The notes under the pieces were generated by a model. That model saw only the letters and a program-made list of their open reading frames with translations. It was not told where the DNA came from and ran no database searches. Shown piece after piece: positions 1 to 8,825 of a stretch of DNA of 64,000 nt. Made by a program: the position numbers and the translations under genes. Each line of letters opens with the position of its first letter. The stretch's first letter is position 1. Source of the stretch: Sphingobacterium sp. GVS05A (GTDB lineage: Bacteria > Bacteroidota > Bacteroidia > Sphingobacteriales > Sphingobacteriaceae); the NCBI RefSeq assembly GCF_019969845.1, contig NZ_JAHXYR010000002.1:1-64000 (forward strand). Reading direction: 5' to 3'.

Positions 1-51
1 CATGGCTTCTGCCTTGAAGCGTTCAAAGTCGAATGGGTCTTTTTCTTTCAT
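1..51 (-). CDS. Transposase N-terminus, partial (IS256-like)
   Basis: Seventeen codons run off the left edge from an ATG at 51. The visible peptide is charged and reads MKEKDPFDFERFKAEAM, which resembles the start of IS256-family transposases in Bacteroidota (a 'FDFExFKxEA' opening). This is recognition from memory of a short stretch, so the family call is tentative. The catalytic DDE region lies outside the window. Confidence 0.4.
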   Translation of the reverse strand, partial: MKEKDPFDFERFKAEAM

Positions 52-131
52 GACCGTGTCGTTTGAATAATTGAATATAAATAATCTTATTGAATTATTC
101 CTCTGACACAGTTCATGTTACAGTCTCGTAA
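1..131. mobile_element. Possible end of an IS256-like insertion sequence
   Basis: Upstream of the partial transposase start, the stretch at about 98-131 (gacacagttcatgttacag within it) resembles the terminal region typical of IS256-type elements. The other end is outside the window, so neither inverted repeats nor a target duplication can be checked here. Confidence 0.3.
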
Positions 132-186
132 CCTTTATTTCTAATGACCTAGTAATACTTTAGGGGAGATGAAAAAGTACATATTC

Positions 187-606
187 CTATTCTCCAGGTT
201 TTCTTACGACGAGTACCGAATCCATACCTGCATTGAAATAAAAAATATTATCCGAAAGCACTTTTGCCCCAAATGCATTACTAGCCCTATATCGATGTAT
301 CATTTGAAAACCCTGTCGATCCTTTAATAATTTATATTGCTTAACCATAATTTTTTTTCTTTCCTCCATGTCAGTACTTTTTGAAAATTCATTCTGCAGA
401 TTAAAATACTCAGCACCGGTACCAATCATATCGATTGATTGCAATGAATCCAAAGATCCAAATTCAATAGCCTCATAACTCTTCGGATCATTTGCATACT
501 TAAGTATATATTCTTTGATTAAAACTTTAGCCTTCTCTTCATTAGAAGGCTTTACACATGCTACCACTAATAAAAAAAGTGTTGCGAGAAAAATTGTTCT
601 TTTCAT
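187..606 (-). CDS. Small lipoprotein, unknown function
   Basis: The 139-residue protein begins with a short positive stretch and a hydrophobic segment ending in the lipobox LVVAC (Cys17), so it is probably exported and lipid-anchored. The mature part is charged and helical, then ends in a short beta-prone tail (SDNIFYFNAGMDSVLVV). No family is recognised. It is a lone minus-strand gene between an IS end and the nuclease-like gene at 681-1730, with 74 bp between them. Confidence 0.7.
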   Translation of the reverse strand: MKRTIFLATLFLLVVACVKPSNEEKAKVLIKEYILKYANDPKSYEAIEFGSLDSLQSIDMIGTGAEYFNLQNEFSKSTDMEERKKIMVKQYKLLKDRQGFQMIHRYRASNAFGAKVLSDNIFYFNAGMDSVLVVRKPGE

Positions 607-680
607 AATTTCCAGGCGATAAAATAATTTTTAAAATATTTTTGGCTTCTTAAGGTTTCCAGGTATCATCATAGGGATAA

Positions 681-1730
681 TTAGTAGTTAATGACCGTAT
701 CGACAATCTGTTCCGAATATTTGTAGATATCATCCAATGAGTCCAGATCGTATTTGGCTTCCTTTTTATCTTTGTCAAACAAACCTATACGGAGGCGATT
801 GGGCGTAAAATAAAAACGACAAATTGGTTTGCGATTGTTATCATCTAGCAGGATGCCGCAATAGGACTGATTATCCCGCATAAAAACACGCCCCACCTCA
901 ATATCCTTCCGTAAGATGGATTTAATGATCAAGTACCCCTCAATCTCCTCTTCGGTAGTAACGATCACTGCATCGGGTTCTATCGGTGCAACTGCAGCAT
1001 TCTTTTCTTCGGCTTCAGTTTCCTTTTTGAGCGCGCTTTTAAGTCGCTCAGCAATCTGATCATTGACAATCTGTGTAAAAACACGCTTGACCAATGGTGT
1101 AAACTGCTCCAAAACCTTTGCTGTGACAACACTCGGATAAGCCTGTTTCGCAAAAAACCGAACGAAATCGTCACTCGGGGTCTGCATTTCAGCCATAACT
1201 AAAATCGTCAGCTCATTAAAGTATTTTAATTCGCTCGCAACGCTGGAAATGCTTTCCAGATCAAATTCTGTTTTGTGGAATTTGCGCAATTCGGATACCT
1301 CATTGTCTTTGATATCCATAATCTTAAATTCAAAAAATGGCTTTTCGTCCATCTTATTTGGCGTAACCAGATCAGTGTAAAATCGGTATTCTACACCATT
1401 AGTCAACAAACCAAACTTGGCTTCTGTCGTATGGAAATAACGGAACAGTTGCGAATTATGCGGATCAAGCCCATCTGCATAATGTTTGCATTCTATTAAG
1501 ATAACGGGTTTATCTTCACGTAAGATCGCATAATCAACCTTCTCTCCTTTTTTGATACCGATATCAGCGATAAATTCAGGTTGCACCTCAAAAGGATCAA
1601 AAACATCATAGCCCAATATCTTCAAAAATGGCATCACCAAGGATGTCTTTGTAGCTTCTTCTGTTTTGATCTGTGGTAAAAGTCGGTCAACACGCTTGGC
1701 AAATTGACGAATCTCATCTTTAAAATCCAT
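681..1730 (-). CDS. HsdR N-terminal-domain protein, PD-(D/E)XK fold
   Basis: The 349-residue protein matches the free-standing 'type I restriction enzyme R N-terminal domain' family common in Bacteroidota. The nuclease core is at residues 62-82: Asp66 in KVDYAIL and Glu80-x-Lys82 in LIECKH, the spacing expected of a PD-(D/E)XK active site. The middle is helical and there is a separate C-terminal beta domain (about 260-349). No helicase or methylase lies next to it, so it is not a classical restriction system. The start is the ATG at 1730; a longer TTG-initiated frame to 1739 is possible but less likely. A palindromic operator and a TACTTTTG -7 box lie upstream (see 1806-1878), pointing to control by the regulator encoded at 20298-20963. 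Confidence 0.8.
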   Translation of the reverse strand: MDFKDEIRQFAKRVDRLLPQIKTEEATKTSLVMPFLKILGYDVFDPFEVQPEFIADIGIKKGEKVDYAILREDKPVILIECKHYADGLDPHNSQLFRYFHTTEAKFGLLTNGVEYRFYTDLVTPNKMDEKPFFEFKIMDIKDNEVSELRKFHKTEFDLESISSVASELKYFNELTILVMAEMQTPSDDFVRFFAKQAYPSVVTAKVLEQFTPLVKRVFTQIVNDQIAERLKSALKKETEAEEKNAAVAPIEPDAVIVTTEEEIEGYLIIKSILRKDIEVGRVFMRDNQSYCGILLDDNNRKPICRFYFTPNRLRIGLFDKDKKEAKYDLDSLDDIYKYSEQIVDTVINY

Positions 1731-1805
1731 AGTTTTCAATTTTTAATAATGGCTTATTTGATTTTACTATAAAGCGATTATGTTATTTACTTTTTTCTGA
1801 TAATT

Positions 1806-1878
1806 CAAAAGTAGAAACTAACGACCAGGGCTTTTTACGGGAAACCATAAATCCGAGAAAATGTAAATCCTAATTTTG
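1806..1878. promoter_or_regulatory. Operator A with two divergent promoters
   Basis: The site TTACGGGAAACCATAA (1835-1850) belongs to the palindrome family also found at 19412, 20266, 21060 and 23260. Leftward, a TACTTTTG -7 box at 1806-1813 (minus strand) is 21 bp away and would serve the HsdR-N gene. Rightward, a TAATTTTG box at 1871-1878 is 20 bp away and would serve the thermonuclease operon. One site therefore seems to activate both directions. Sequence and spacing are seen directly; the activating role is inferred. Confidence 0.65.
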
Positions 1879-2015
1879 AACCATATTATTCACCCACAAA
1901 TAATTACAACATGTATAATCAAATGGATGGCGCAAAAAAGAAATCAAACTAGAAAATTGCCTCAACCTGACCGAGCGAAGAAAAGGGGAAAAATAGTATA
2001 AAAACAGATCGCCAA

Positions 2016-2576
2016 ATGAAAAGTATCAATCAAAAATGGAACATGCTGTTCAGCTCACTTATGCTGATTTCAACATCGCTGATCAGCTGTAATCAAAAAA
2101 AAGAAGCGCAGGTCAATCAGTTCGCAGCTTTCGCAAGCAGCAATACTGATCACACCAAAATAACAACAGCCAAGGACTATAAAATCACCAAAGTCTCCGA
2201 TGGGGATACCTTTTGGTGTAAGGATGAAAATGGCAAACGGATCAAAGTTCGATTGATCGGTATCGACGCACCCGAACCCCGTAATTACTTTCACAAGAAA
2301 GAGCAACCTTTTGGAAAAGAAGCGTCAAAATATGCGCAAAAGCTGCTGCAGAATAAATCTGTAAAATTGGAACTCGATGTTAATCCCTTGGATCAATATG
2401 GGCGCACCCTGGCCTATGCATACTTTGCAGATGGCACCCTCATCAATGAAAAAATCATTAAAGAAGGGTATGCGGTACTAATGACCATTCCGCCAAATGT
2501 AAAATATCAGCAACGTTTTGTCTATGCCCAGCAGTATGCAAGGGATCATCAACTTGGACTATGGAACAAAGAATAA
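2016..2576 (+). CDS. Secreted thermonuclease (SNase-like) lipoprotein
   Basis: The 186-residue protein has an N-terminal signal with lipobox LISC (Cys25), then a complete staphylococcal-nuclease fold from about residue 53. The catalytic set is visible: Asp62/Asp64 in SDGDT, Arg79, Asp84 and Glu87 in RLIGIDAPE, and Arg130 in YGRTLAY, with spacing matching Arg35, Asp40, Glu43 and Arg87 of the S. aureus enzyme. It should be a Ca-dependent nuclease on the cell surface or in the periplasm. The SH3 gene follows 12 bp downstream, so the two are one operon. The promoter is probably TAATTTTG at 1871 under operator A, leaving a leader of roughly 130 nt. Confidence 0.88.
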   Translation: MKSINQKWNMLFSSLMLISTSLISCNQKKEAQVNQFAAFASSNTDHTKITTAKDYKITKVSDGDTFWCKDENGKRIKVRLIGIDAPEPRNYFHKKEQPFGKEASKYAQKLLQNKSVKLELDVNPLDQYGRTLAYAYFADGTLINEKIIKEGYAVLMTIPPNVKYQQRFVYAQQYARDHQLGLWNKE

Positions 2577-2588
2577 AAGAATATTATT

Positions 2589-3098
2589 ATGATAAAAATT
2601 ATTAACATTCTGCTGGCAACAACATTATCAGCACAGCTTGGATTCAGCCAGACCACAGCCAATACTTATGCTGCGGTAGATCATGAGCATGCTTTCGGAA
2701 GATGCACAGGCTCCGCATACTGTACCGCCTGTCGCAATTGCAGTAAATGTGCACACTGTGCGCGTGGTGGATCCTGTGGTGTATGTAATCTTGATATGAA
2801 AAAGAAATCTACGTCTAAAATCAAGAAACAAAAAGATCCAGTGAAAGCACCAGCAAAACCAAGTGACAACACATCATCGGGAAATAAAGACTACCACCTA
2901 AAAAAAGTGGAGTTAAAAATTGAAAAAGCAGACCTGAGAAAGGGGCCTGCGCTAGATTTTCCAATTATTACGACTATCTATAGAACTCAAAAACTAATCT
3001 GCCTTTCAAATATCGGAAACTGGGCAAAGGTACAGACTGACAAAGGACTTGTCGGCTTTGTAAGTAGTGACGCCATCAAAATAAGTAGTAACGAATAA
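2589..3098 (+). CDS. Exported Cys-rich protein with SH3 domain
   Basis: The 169-residue protein has a cleavable signal (cleavage near Ser20), then a compact cysteine cluster: eight Cys between residues 39 and 66, mostly spaced CxxC, giving a metal-binding or disulfide-knot look. A Lys/Pro/Ser linker follows, then a bacterial SH3 domain at about 100-165 (ADLRKGPALDFPIITTI and NWAKVQTDKGLVGFV). Such SH3 domains usually bind cell wall or other surface polymers. It is co-transcribed with the thermonuclease just upstream, so it may position or partner that enzyme. The function of the Cys cluster is unknown. Confidence 0.75.
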   Translation: MIKIINILLATTLSAQLGFSQTTANTYAAVDHEHAFGRCTGSAYCTACRNCSKCAHCARGGSCGVCNLDMKKKSTSKIKKQKDPVKAPAKPSDNTSSGNKDYHLKKVELKIEKADLRKGPALDFPIITTIYRTQKLICLSNIGNWAKVQTDKGLVGFVSSDAIKISSNE

Positions 3099-3110
3099 AA
3101 CAGGGGGCAA

Positions 3111-3156
3111 AAAACGGGAAGGGCGTTCTAAGATAATAGAACGCCCTTCCCGTTTT
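3111..3156. terminator. Bidirectional terminator, 19-bp perfect stem
   Basis: Two 19-base arms (3111-3129 and 3138-3156) are perfectly complementary around an 8-base loop. The outer A/T runs give a U-tract in both directions. It lies between convergent operons: the thermonuclease-SH3 pair on the plus strand and the end of the Srf-like operon on the minus strand. Confidence 0.9.
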
Positions 3157-3166
3157 CCGTTGTTAT

Positions 3167-5098
3167 TTAATAGGGATAAAAAGCAGTGACCGCTCCGTAC
3201 GTGGTACCATAAGCATTGGTAGCATATGCCCGTACATAATAAGTGGTATACCGAGTTAATCCTGTCACACTTTTAGAAAAATACCCCGTCGAATTCCCGA
3301 TTACAGCTGTCCTAATCCCATTCGATAAAGTCGGCATACTATAAGATGAGCTGTAAACAAATCCCCGTTCGGTCATTGTACTTCCGCCATCTGTTGCGAC
3401 ATAGCCATTGAAGGTCGCATAGGAACTGCCAATTCCATTAACTGATGAGGTGTTCACTCCGGTAGGTGCCGTATAAGGTGAGGATGTGGTAAAATAAATT
3501 ATATTTCCATAAGCGGTTCCGGCCTCATTGGTTGCATATACTCGGGCATAGTAAGTCGTACCTGCAGCCAAGCCTGTCAGCGTTACGTTTAAATTTCCAG
3601 TACCTGTCCCTAAACTAACGACAGTACTGTTCCCGACTGTGGGCCACGAATTTGTATTGCTATATACAATACCTCTTGAAGTAATAGTCCCACCTCCCGC
3701 TGTCCCCACATAACCAGACACATAGACAGAACTCCGCTGAATATTCGAAGCACTGTAGGTATTTAGATTGGAAGGTAGGCTTGGTAACAAGGTTTTAAAA
3801 GTATAGGTATTTCCATAGGAAGTACCAGCCTCATTGGTTGCGTATGATCTAACATAATAGGTGGTGTTATACTGTAAGCCAGAAAGTGTCATGTAGAAAT
3901 TATCGGGACCTGCCCCACCTGAGATAGCTTTCCCACTGTTCAATGTTGGCGCGGCATTACTGCTGCTATAGACCACTCCTTTTGAACTGATCTTTCCGCC
4001 ACCGGTACTTCCAATATAACCGCCCGTATAGGCGGAAGTCATCGTCACACTCGTAGGACTCATTGTAGAAACACTGGGCAAATCTGGCAATAAGGTTTTA
4101 AAATTTACAACTGGCCCATAAGCTGTACCTGCACTATTGGTGGCAAAAGCACGTACATAATAGGTCGTATTTACCGCCAATCCTGTCAGTTGGCCAGAGA
4201 ACGATCCCGTGCCCGAGCCGATATTCACGACGGATCCATTGGCAATACTGGGCACGCTATTGGTGGCACTATAACATAAACCCCGTGCAGTAATCGATGC
4301 TCCATTGTCTTCCAGAACAGCGCCTCCTACCACAGCCGAAGAATATGTAACTGAACTGACTACTGCTGTCGTTATCCCTGAGGCTACAATGGGGGATGCT
4401 GTCGTAAAACTTATAATCTGACCGTAGCCTGTCCCAACTGACGAAGTCGCGTAAGCACGTGCATAATAGGTTGTACCGGCCCTTAATTTAGTTAGGTTGG
4501 CTTTATACGATGTGCTTTGTGTATCCACCGCGAGCTTATCATTGGAAATTGTTGGATAAGATGTGATGTAACTATAGCAGATGCCTTTACTAGTGACTGG
4601 ATATCCCCCATCATCGGTGATCTTTCCGCCTAGCTGTGCTGACACGCGTGTAATAGCTGTCGCAGCTTCTGTTTCCAACTTGGAGACATAACCGCTTTGG
4701 GTGGTAAAGCTCAACGGATCGCCATAGGCTGTTCCTGAGGCATTGGTTGCAAATGCTCTATAATAATAGGTCGTTGAAGGTTTAAGACTTTGAATATGCA
4801 AGGTAAACGTTCCGGTATCCAAATCACTGGTCATGAGCACTTTTTCACTGGAAATCGTTGGTTTAGATTGTGTAGAATAACAAATACCGATCTCTGTAAG
4901 CGCCTCACCATTTTTGGTATTCACCCTTCCGTTTAAAGTAGCATCGTTTTTGGTTACCCCCATCACCTGCAGTGTTGTCACTGCAACTTTATTATGTTGA
5001 TTAAAATCAAACTGATCTTTGTCATCACAGGATACCCACGGAACGGTCAAAATAAACAGCAAATAAAGGTTTCGTAGGATAAAATTAATAGGTTTCAT
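3167..5098 (-). CDS. Surface lipoprotein with six FN3-like repeats
   Basis: The 643-residue protein has an N-terminal signal with lipobox WVSC (Cys24). It then carries six tandem beta-sandwich repeats of about 95-100 residues, starting near 40, 138, 237, 337, 438 and 540. Each has the same signposts: a G-[IVF]-[CV]-Y-S turn, 'L..TTYY.RA.ATN..GT.YG' and a closing FxT. This is the fibronectin-III-like repeat type common in Bacteroidota surface proteins. It is the last gene of the Srf-like operon, 2 bp after the outer-membrane protein gene. Being the only apparently fully exported lipoprotein of the set, it may be the extracellular or substrate-contacting part. Repeats 3-5 are most alike, suggesting recent internal duplication. 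Confidence 0.82.
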   Translation of the reverse strand: MKPINFILRNLYLLFILTVPWVSCDDKDQFDFNQHNKVAVTTLQVMGVTKNDATLNGRVNTKNGEALTEIGICYSTQSKPTISSEKVLMTSDLDTGTFTLHIQSLKPSTTYYYRAFATNASGTAYGDPLSFTTQSGYVSKLETEAATAITRVSAQLGGKITDDGGYPVTSKGICYSYITSYPTISNDKLAVDTQSTSYKANLTKLRAGTTYYARAYATSSVGTGYGQIISFTTASPIVASGITTAVVSSVTYSSAVVGGAVLEDNGASITARGLCYSATNSVPSIANGSVVNIGSGTGSFSGQLTGLAVNTTYYVRAFATNSAGTAYGPVVNFKTLLPDLPSVSTMSPTSVTMTSAYTGGYIGSTGGGKISSKGVVYSSSNAAPTLNSGKAISGGAGPDNFYMTLSGLQYNTTYYVRSYATNEAGTSYGNTYTFKTLLPSLPSNLNTYSASNIQRSSVYVSGYVGTAGGGTITSRGIVYSNTNSWPTVGNSTVVSLGTGTGNLNVTLTGLAAGTTYYARVYATNEAGTAYGNIIYFTTSSPYTAPTGVNTSSVNGIGSSYATFNGYVATDGGSTMTERGFVYSSSYSMPTLSNGIRTAVIGNSTGYFSKSVTGLTRYTTYYVRAYATNAYGTTYGAVTAFYPY

Positions 5099-5100
5099 TA

Positions 5101-6687
5101 TTATCGGATATTAAATGTTATGCCGCCAGTAAATTCAGGTTGCGTAAATTTTTTAGATGAAAATTGTTTATCGATAGCCATCAAAGAGGCACCGCCAATG
5201 AGATTGACGTAAGTACCGAGGCGAAGGGTCAGCCCTCCATAACCGGCAAAATAACCTGTTCTGCCATAGCCATCACGCTGTGCATAGTCATTGCGATATA
5301 GATGTGAATAAACTCCATAGCCACCGCCGATATTCAACAGCAACCAATCAGCGACCTTAAAATTGGGTCCTACTATAAGTTCGGTTTTATTCGGTTGGGA
5401 GCGGTTGGTATTGTAATAATACTCGTCGAGCTGACGGTCTGTTTTTAATCCATAGCGTATCGTCGTGAAAAAACCCACAAAACCGCCGCCGACTTCAAAC
5501 CGTACACCGATGGGTGCTAATTTTCCATACTCGTAGCCAATATTGGTGAACATTTTTCGATTGGCCCTACGAAGAGCTTTAAGTTCTTCTTTCTCCCGCT
5601 TCTTTAACAGCGCATCATAAGCATATTGAGAGCTAGGATAATTTTTGTTCAGATCATCCATTGCTGTCGTAACATCATTCTTATAAGTCTGATTATCATC
5701 GGCATATTTACCGAGATAGGCTTGCAAATTGGATCGCACTGTCAATACCTCGGAAAACTCATAGTCGGATTGGCTTTTCAGCTGTCGATATCGACTCATT
5801 GCCTGAAAATAGTTTACTTTTAGGTACTCAAGGGAATTTTCAGGAAAGTCGTTTATAACTGATATTACTTTGTAATACTCCTGTGCATCATAGTCGGCTG
5901 ATATAGCTGCAAATTTATTTTGCCTTTGCAGGGCCAAAGCTGCTGCACGCTTATCCTCTTCTTTTTTTCTGAACTCATCAAGCGATTTTGGTAATCCGGC
6001 AACAATATTTTTGATCTTTTCTACTTCCGCCGTACTTAACTTAGCCAGTGAATTATGGTCACTGCCTAAAATAGAATTTCCAAGTGCAACTATAGATTCT
6101 ACTTCATGGTATGTTTGCGAAGTATTCTGGTCATATAGTTTGTACTTAACCATAAAATCATAATACTGAACAGGGCTCTCATCATATCCTGATTCTTTGG
6201 CAACCTTAATGGTGGCTAAACTCTGGACATAATCTTGCGCCTCATAGGATTTCCTGATCGCTGTCAACAAAACCTGCTGTCTTTCTATCTTTTTTTCCTG
6301 CAAGATTCGATTCTTGGTATCATCATAGCCTTGCTGTGTCTTTGGATAATCATGCATTTTGTCGAGTATCCTTTTTACATTACCGAGGTTGCTTGATTTA
6401 GGGTAATTTTTCAAAAACAGGTCACCCTGATTACGTACCTTATTGATGAGTTCAAAAGATGGATAGTCGCCATTATCCAATAATTTGAAATAATTTACGG
6501 TCATAAAGTAATCCACGAATTCTTTTGTCTTTGTCTTTCCGTGAATTTTATTTAAGGTATTTATGGACTCTTCATACAAGCCATCATCCATTTGTGCTTT
6601 GGCCTGGGCCAATAATTCATCGTTGGACGCTTGGGCAAAGCCCCAAAAAGTCATGCCCAATAAAAAAAGGGTTAATAAATATTTCAT
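5101..6687 (-). CDS. Outer-membrane protein: periplasmic helical domain plus beta-barrel
   Basis: The 528-residue protein starts with a signal peptide (cleavage after GFAQA, about residue 20). Residues 20-370 are helical with TPR-like pairs and charged KK/EE stretches, consistent with a periplasmic solenoid. From about 375 to the end, alternating aromatic/Gly-rich strands (for example IGVRFEVGGGFVGFFTTIRY and LLLNIGGGYGVY) look like a small 8-strand barrel, ending in a strand TGGITFNIR. It would span the outer membrane and reach into the periplasm towards the inner-membrane proteins encoded upstream. Specific family not recognised; the barrel call is by pattern only. Confidence 0.72.
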   Translation of the reverse strand: MKYLLTLFLLGMTFWGFAQASNDELLAQAKAQMDDGLYEESINTLNKIHGKTKTKEFVDYFMTVNYFKLLDNGDYPSFELINKVRNQGDLFLKNYPKSSNLGNVKRILDKMHDYPKTQQGYDDTKNRILQEKKIERQQVLLTAIRKSYEAQDYVQSLATIKVAKESGYDESPVQYYDFMVKYKLYDQNTSQTYHEVESIVALGNSILGSDHNSLAKLSTAEVEKIKNIVAGLPKSLDEFRKKEEDKRAAALALQRQNKFAAISADYDAQEYYKVISVINDFPENSLEYLKVNYFQAMSRYRQLKSQSDYEFSEVLTVRSNLQAYLGKYADDNQTYKNDVTTAMDDLNKNYPSSQYAYDALLKKREKEELKALRRANRKMFTNIGYEYGKLAPIGVRFEVGGGFVGFFTTIRYGLKTDRQLDEYYYNTNRSQPNKTELIVGPNFKVADWLLLNIGGGYGVYSHLYRNDYAQRDGYGRTGYFAGYGGLTLRLGTYVNLIGGASLMAIDKQFSSKKFTQPEFTGGITFNIR

Positions 6688-6751
6688 ATCAATAGATTAA
6701 TCTATGTAGGTTTTATCTGATACAACCACTGTTTAGCGGATGGATCCTGTT

Positions 6752-7435
6752 TTATAAATTCATGTTCAAATTCCAGTTTTCGTAATTCCGATGAAATTGC
6801 TGCAGCTTACTTATACCAGCATTTCTAACCGCAAGAACAGATTTCTTTCTTTTGAGATTGGCATCAAGATTTGGCATCCGCTCCAGTTCGTTCATTAAAG
6901 CCCTATACTGCCCTTCATCAAACTCAGCAAACCCTTGATTGATCAGAGAATTTACGCGCTGTGGCAGGGCTTCCGTATAGTGATTTAAAGCTTTGACTTT
7001 ATTTTTGATCGCAGCAACCTCTGCCGTCGGGCCAAAGGTACTCTCGAGATGAGCGACCAGGATATTAAGATCTGCCTGTTTAACAGGATCTGAACGAAGC
7101 AATTTATTGATGCGGTTCATGCTCAGTTGAGTATATCTGTCATTGAGTTGCTGTAGCAGCATGTCCTGAATCGCTTTATTAAATAGATCCTGCGAAGCCG
7201 CATTATTGATCTCGATCAGCAAGTTGTTGTACTGTGCAGGACTAACATTGTCTTCGGAAATCTCCTTGATCTTATTTTCCAACACTTTATGCCCACTTGC
7301 CGTTGTGATAGCCGATTGCTTCGTAGAGCCCTGCTGGACTGGGGATGAACTCATCAGCTTCATCAAACCCACAATCAGTAAACCAACCCCTAGGGTAGCT
7401 CCCAAAAAATAAAGTCCCCTATACTTTTGATTCAT
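6752..7435 (-). CDS. Single-pass membrane protein with helical periplasmic domain
   Basis: The 227-residue protein has one transmembrane helix at about 8-27 (LGATLGVGLLIVGLMKL), then a soluble, almost wholly helical region without cysteines. The N-in orientation is likely, placing residues 30-227 in the periplasm, where they could meet the helical domain of the outer-membrane protein encoded next. The start overlaps the end of the 465-residue gene by 17 bp, which implies translational coupling. No known family is recognised. Confidence 0.7.
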   Translation of the reverse strand: MNQKYRGLYFLGATLGVGLLIVGLMKLMSSSPVQQGSTKQSAITTASGHKVLENKIKEISEDNVSPAQYNNLLIEINNAASQDLFNKAIQDMLLQQLNDRYTQLSMNRINKLLRSDPVKQADLNILVAHLESTFGPTAEVAAIKNKVKALNHYTEALPQRVNSLINQGFAEFDEGQYRALMNELERMPNLDANLKRKKSVLAVRNAGISKLQQFHRNYENWNLNMNL

Positions 7436-8816
7436 TGCCTTTGGTCCCTCCTTTTACTGGCTGGCTAGATTGTTTTTCAGGCTTCTCCGGCTGCGATTTA
7501 TTATTTTTATCGGTGGTAATCTCCTCACTATCTATCGGTCTTGAATTGGTAGTGGCGGGCTTGTCTTCAGGAATATCGCTTGGTATCAGTGCAGTCAGCT
7601 GATCACAAAGATGAAGGATACGATCCTCATCTTGGACAATAGATCGCAACTCGGCTTTGGTCAAAGCCTTCATATTCTTCTCCTCTCCTTTTTTGTAAAA
7701 CTTCCAGCCTTCCGCGTTTCCTTTATAATTGAAAACGTAACCTTGCAAGGTGGAATCGGTAAACTCGAGGTAAAGTGCCCTACTTTTGGCAGTATCAATT
7801 TTGAAGGCAAAATTCTTGGCGGGTATTTCCTCTTTTACGACAATAGTATCGTTAGCTTTTTGTCCTGTTCCAAAAAAATTCATAACGAGGTCAATTCCCC
7901 AATAACCGATAGCAATTCCCAGAATTGGTCCGATTATCCAGGCCCATACCAGTCCGCTTGAGCTTTTTTCGGGTTCCAGTACTGGACGTTTAGGCAATAC
8001 AATCTCTTCGGGACGCACCTCCACTTCTCCTTCGAAAATATTGACGTCCTTATAACGTGAATCAAAAATAAGTTTGTATTGCACACGGTCTCCATCTTTG
8101 CAGATGATAAATTGATCCTTCGCCAAACTAACCTCTTGCTCGTTGATCTTTACACGCAATCCATTTGTAGTGGTATTATTAAATGTAATCTTACGAACCT
8201 TTCCAAATAAGTTTTGCGTCGACTGAAAACCGAACTGTTGAGCGACGCCCTCATTTTGTATTGACTGTTCGTCCAGGAAATAGACTTTACTCGCATATAC
8301 CAATTTGGGATTGTTGAAAGCATCACTCTGATCCAAAGTGAGATTCAAAAATTGATAATATATTGTTTTATCCAGTTCAATCACCGGTGTAATGCAATTG
8401 ACTCGTTTGATGTCTTTTGCAGCCTCTTCTAGAATAAGATCGTAGTTTTGATTATTTAAACTCCCGTCCTTCATATGATTTATAAACTGTGTAGTGATCT
8501 GCAATAGATATTGCATGACACGTGACAGCAGTTCATTGTGCTTAACAATCAAACGCACTGCAAAAAATCCATTACGCTTTGCATTATCCTTCATACTCGT
8601 ATTGATAACAGAATAAATCAAATGCTGCGATGTCCGCTTGATAGAATAGCAATACCCCTCATTAAACTGACCGACTTGACTGGTTTCATCGAATGAAAGC
8701 TGTAACTTTTCTAATTCATTTTTATTCAGTCCGGCCGACACATAATCATAATCCAGACCATTCAGAGTACGTTCAATAATAAGATGCACTCTATTTCTAT
8801 AATGTGTACTTTCCAT
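7419..8816 (-). CDS. Membrane protein with large cytoplasmic domain, Srf-like operon
   Basis: The 465-residue protein has a cytoplasmic N-terminal part (1-285): a helical section, then a beta-rich section around 205-270 (VRKITFNNTTTNGLRVKI, VQYKLIFDSRYKDV) resembling a small beta-sandwich. A single transmembrane segment follows at about 290-312 (GLVWAWIIGPILGIAIGYW). The periplasmic tail contains a short alpha/beta segment (FKIDTAKSRALYLEF to about 410) and a disordered Ser/Lys/Pro-rich end. It sits 9 bp after the GTPase gene and overlaps the next gene, so it is probably a membrane partner of that GTPase. Family unknown. Confidence 0.7.
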   Translation of the reverse strand: MESTHYRNRVHLIIERTLNGLDYDYVSAGLNKNELEKLQLSFDETSQVGQFNEGYCYSIKRTSQHLIYSVINTSMKDNAKRNGFFAVRLIVKHNELLSRVMQYLLQITTQFINHMKDGSLNNQNYDLILEEAAKDIKRVNCITPVIELDKTIYYQFLNLTLDQSDAFNNPKLVYASKVYFLDEQSIQNEGVAQQFGFQSTQNLFGKVRKITFNNTTTNGLRVKINEQEVSLAKDQFIICKDGDRVQYKLIFDSRYKDVNIFEGEVEVRPEEIVLPKRPVLEPEKSSSGLVWAWIIGPILGIAIGYWGIDLVMNFFGTGQKANDTIVVKEEIPAKNFAFKIDTAKSRALYLEFTDSTLQGYVFNYKGNAEGWKFYKKGEEKNMKALTKAELRSIVQDEDRILHLCDQLTALIPSDIPEDKPATTNSRPIDSEEITTDKNNKSQPEKPEKQSSQPVKGGTKGNESKV

Positions 8817-8825
8817 AAATATTTC

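Noticed and set aside
5101..6687. Identification of the outer-membrane protein as a type IX (Por) secretion component
   Set aside because: Neither PorP/PorK/PorL/PorM/PorN-type neighbours nor C-terminal T9SS sorting domains were recognised; the architecture (signal, helical solenoid, small barrel) does not fit those proteins.
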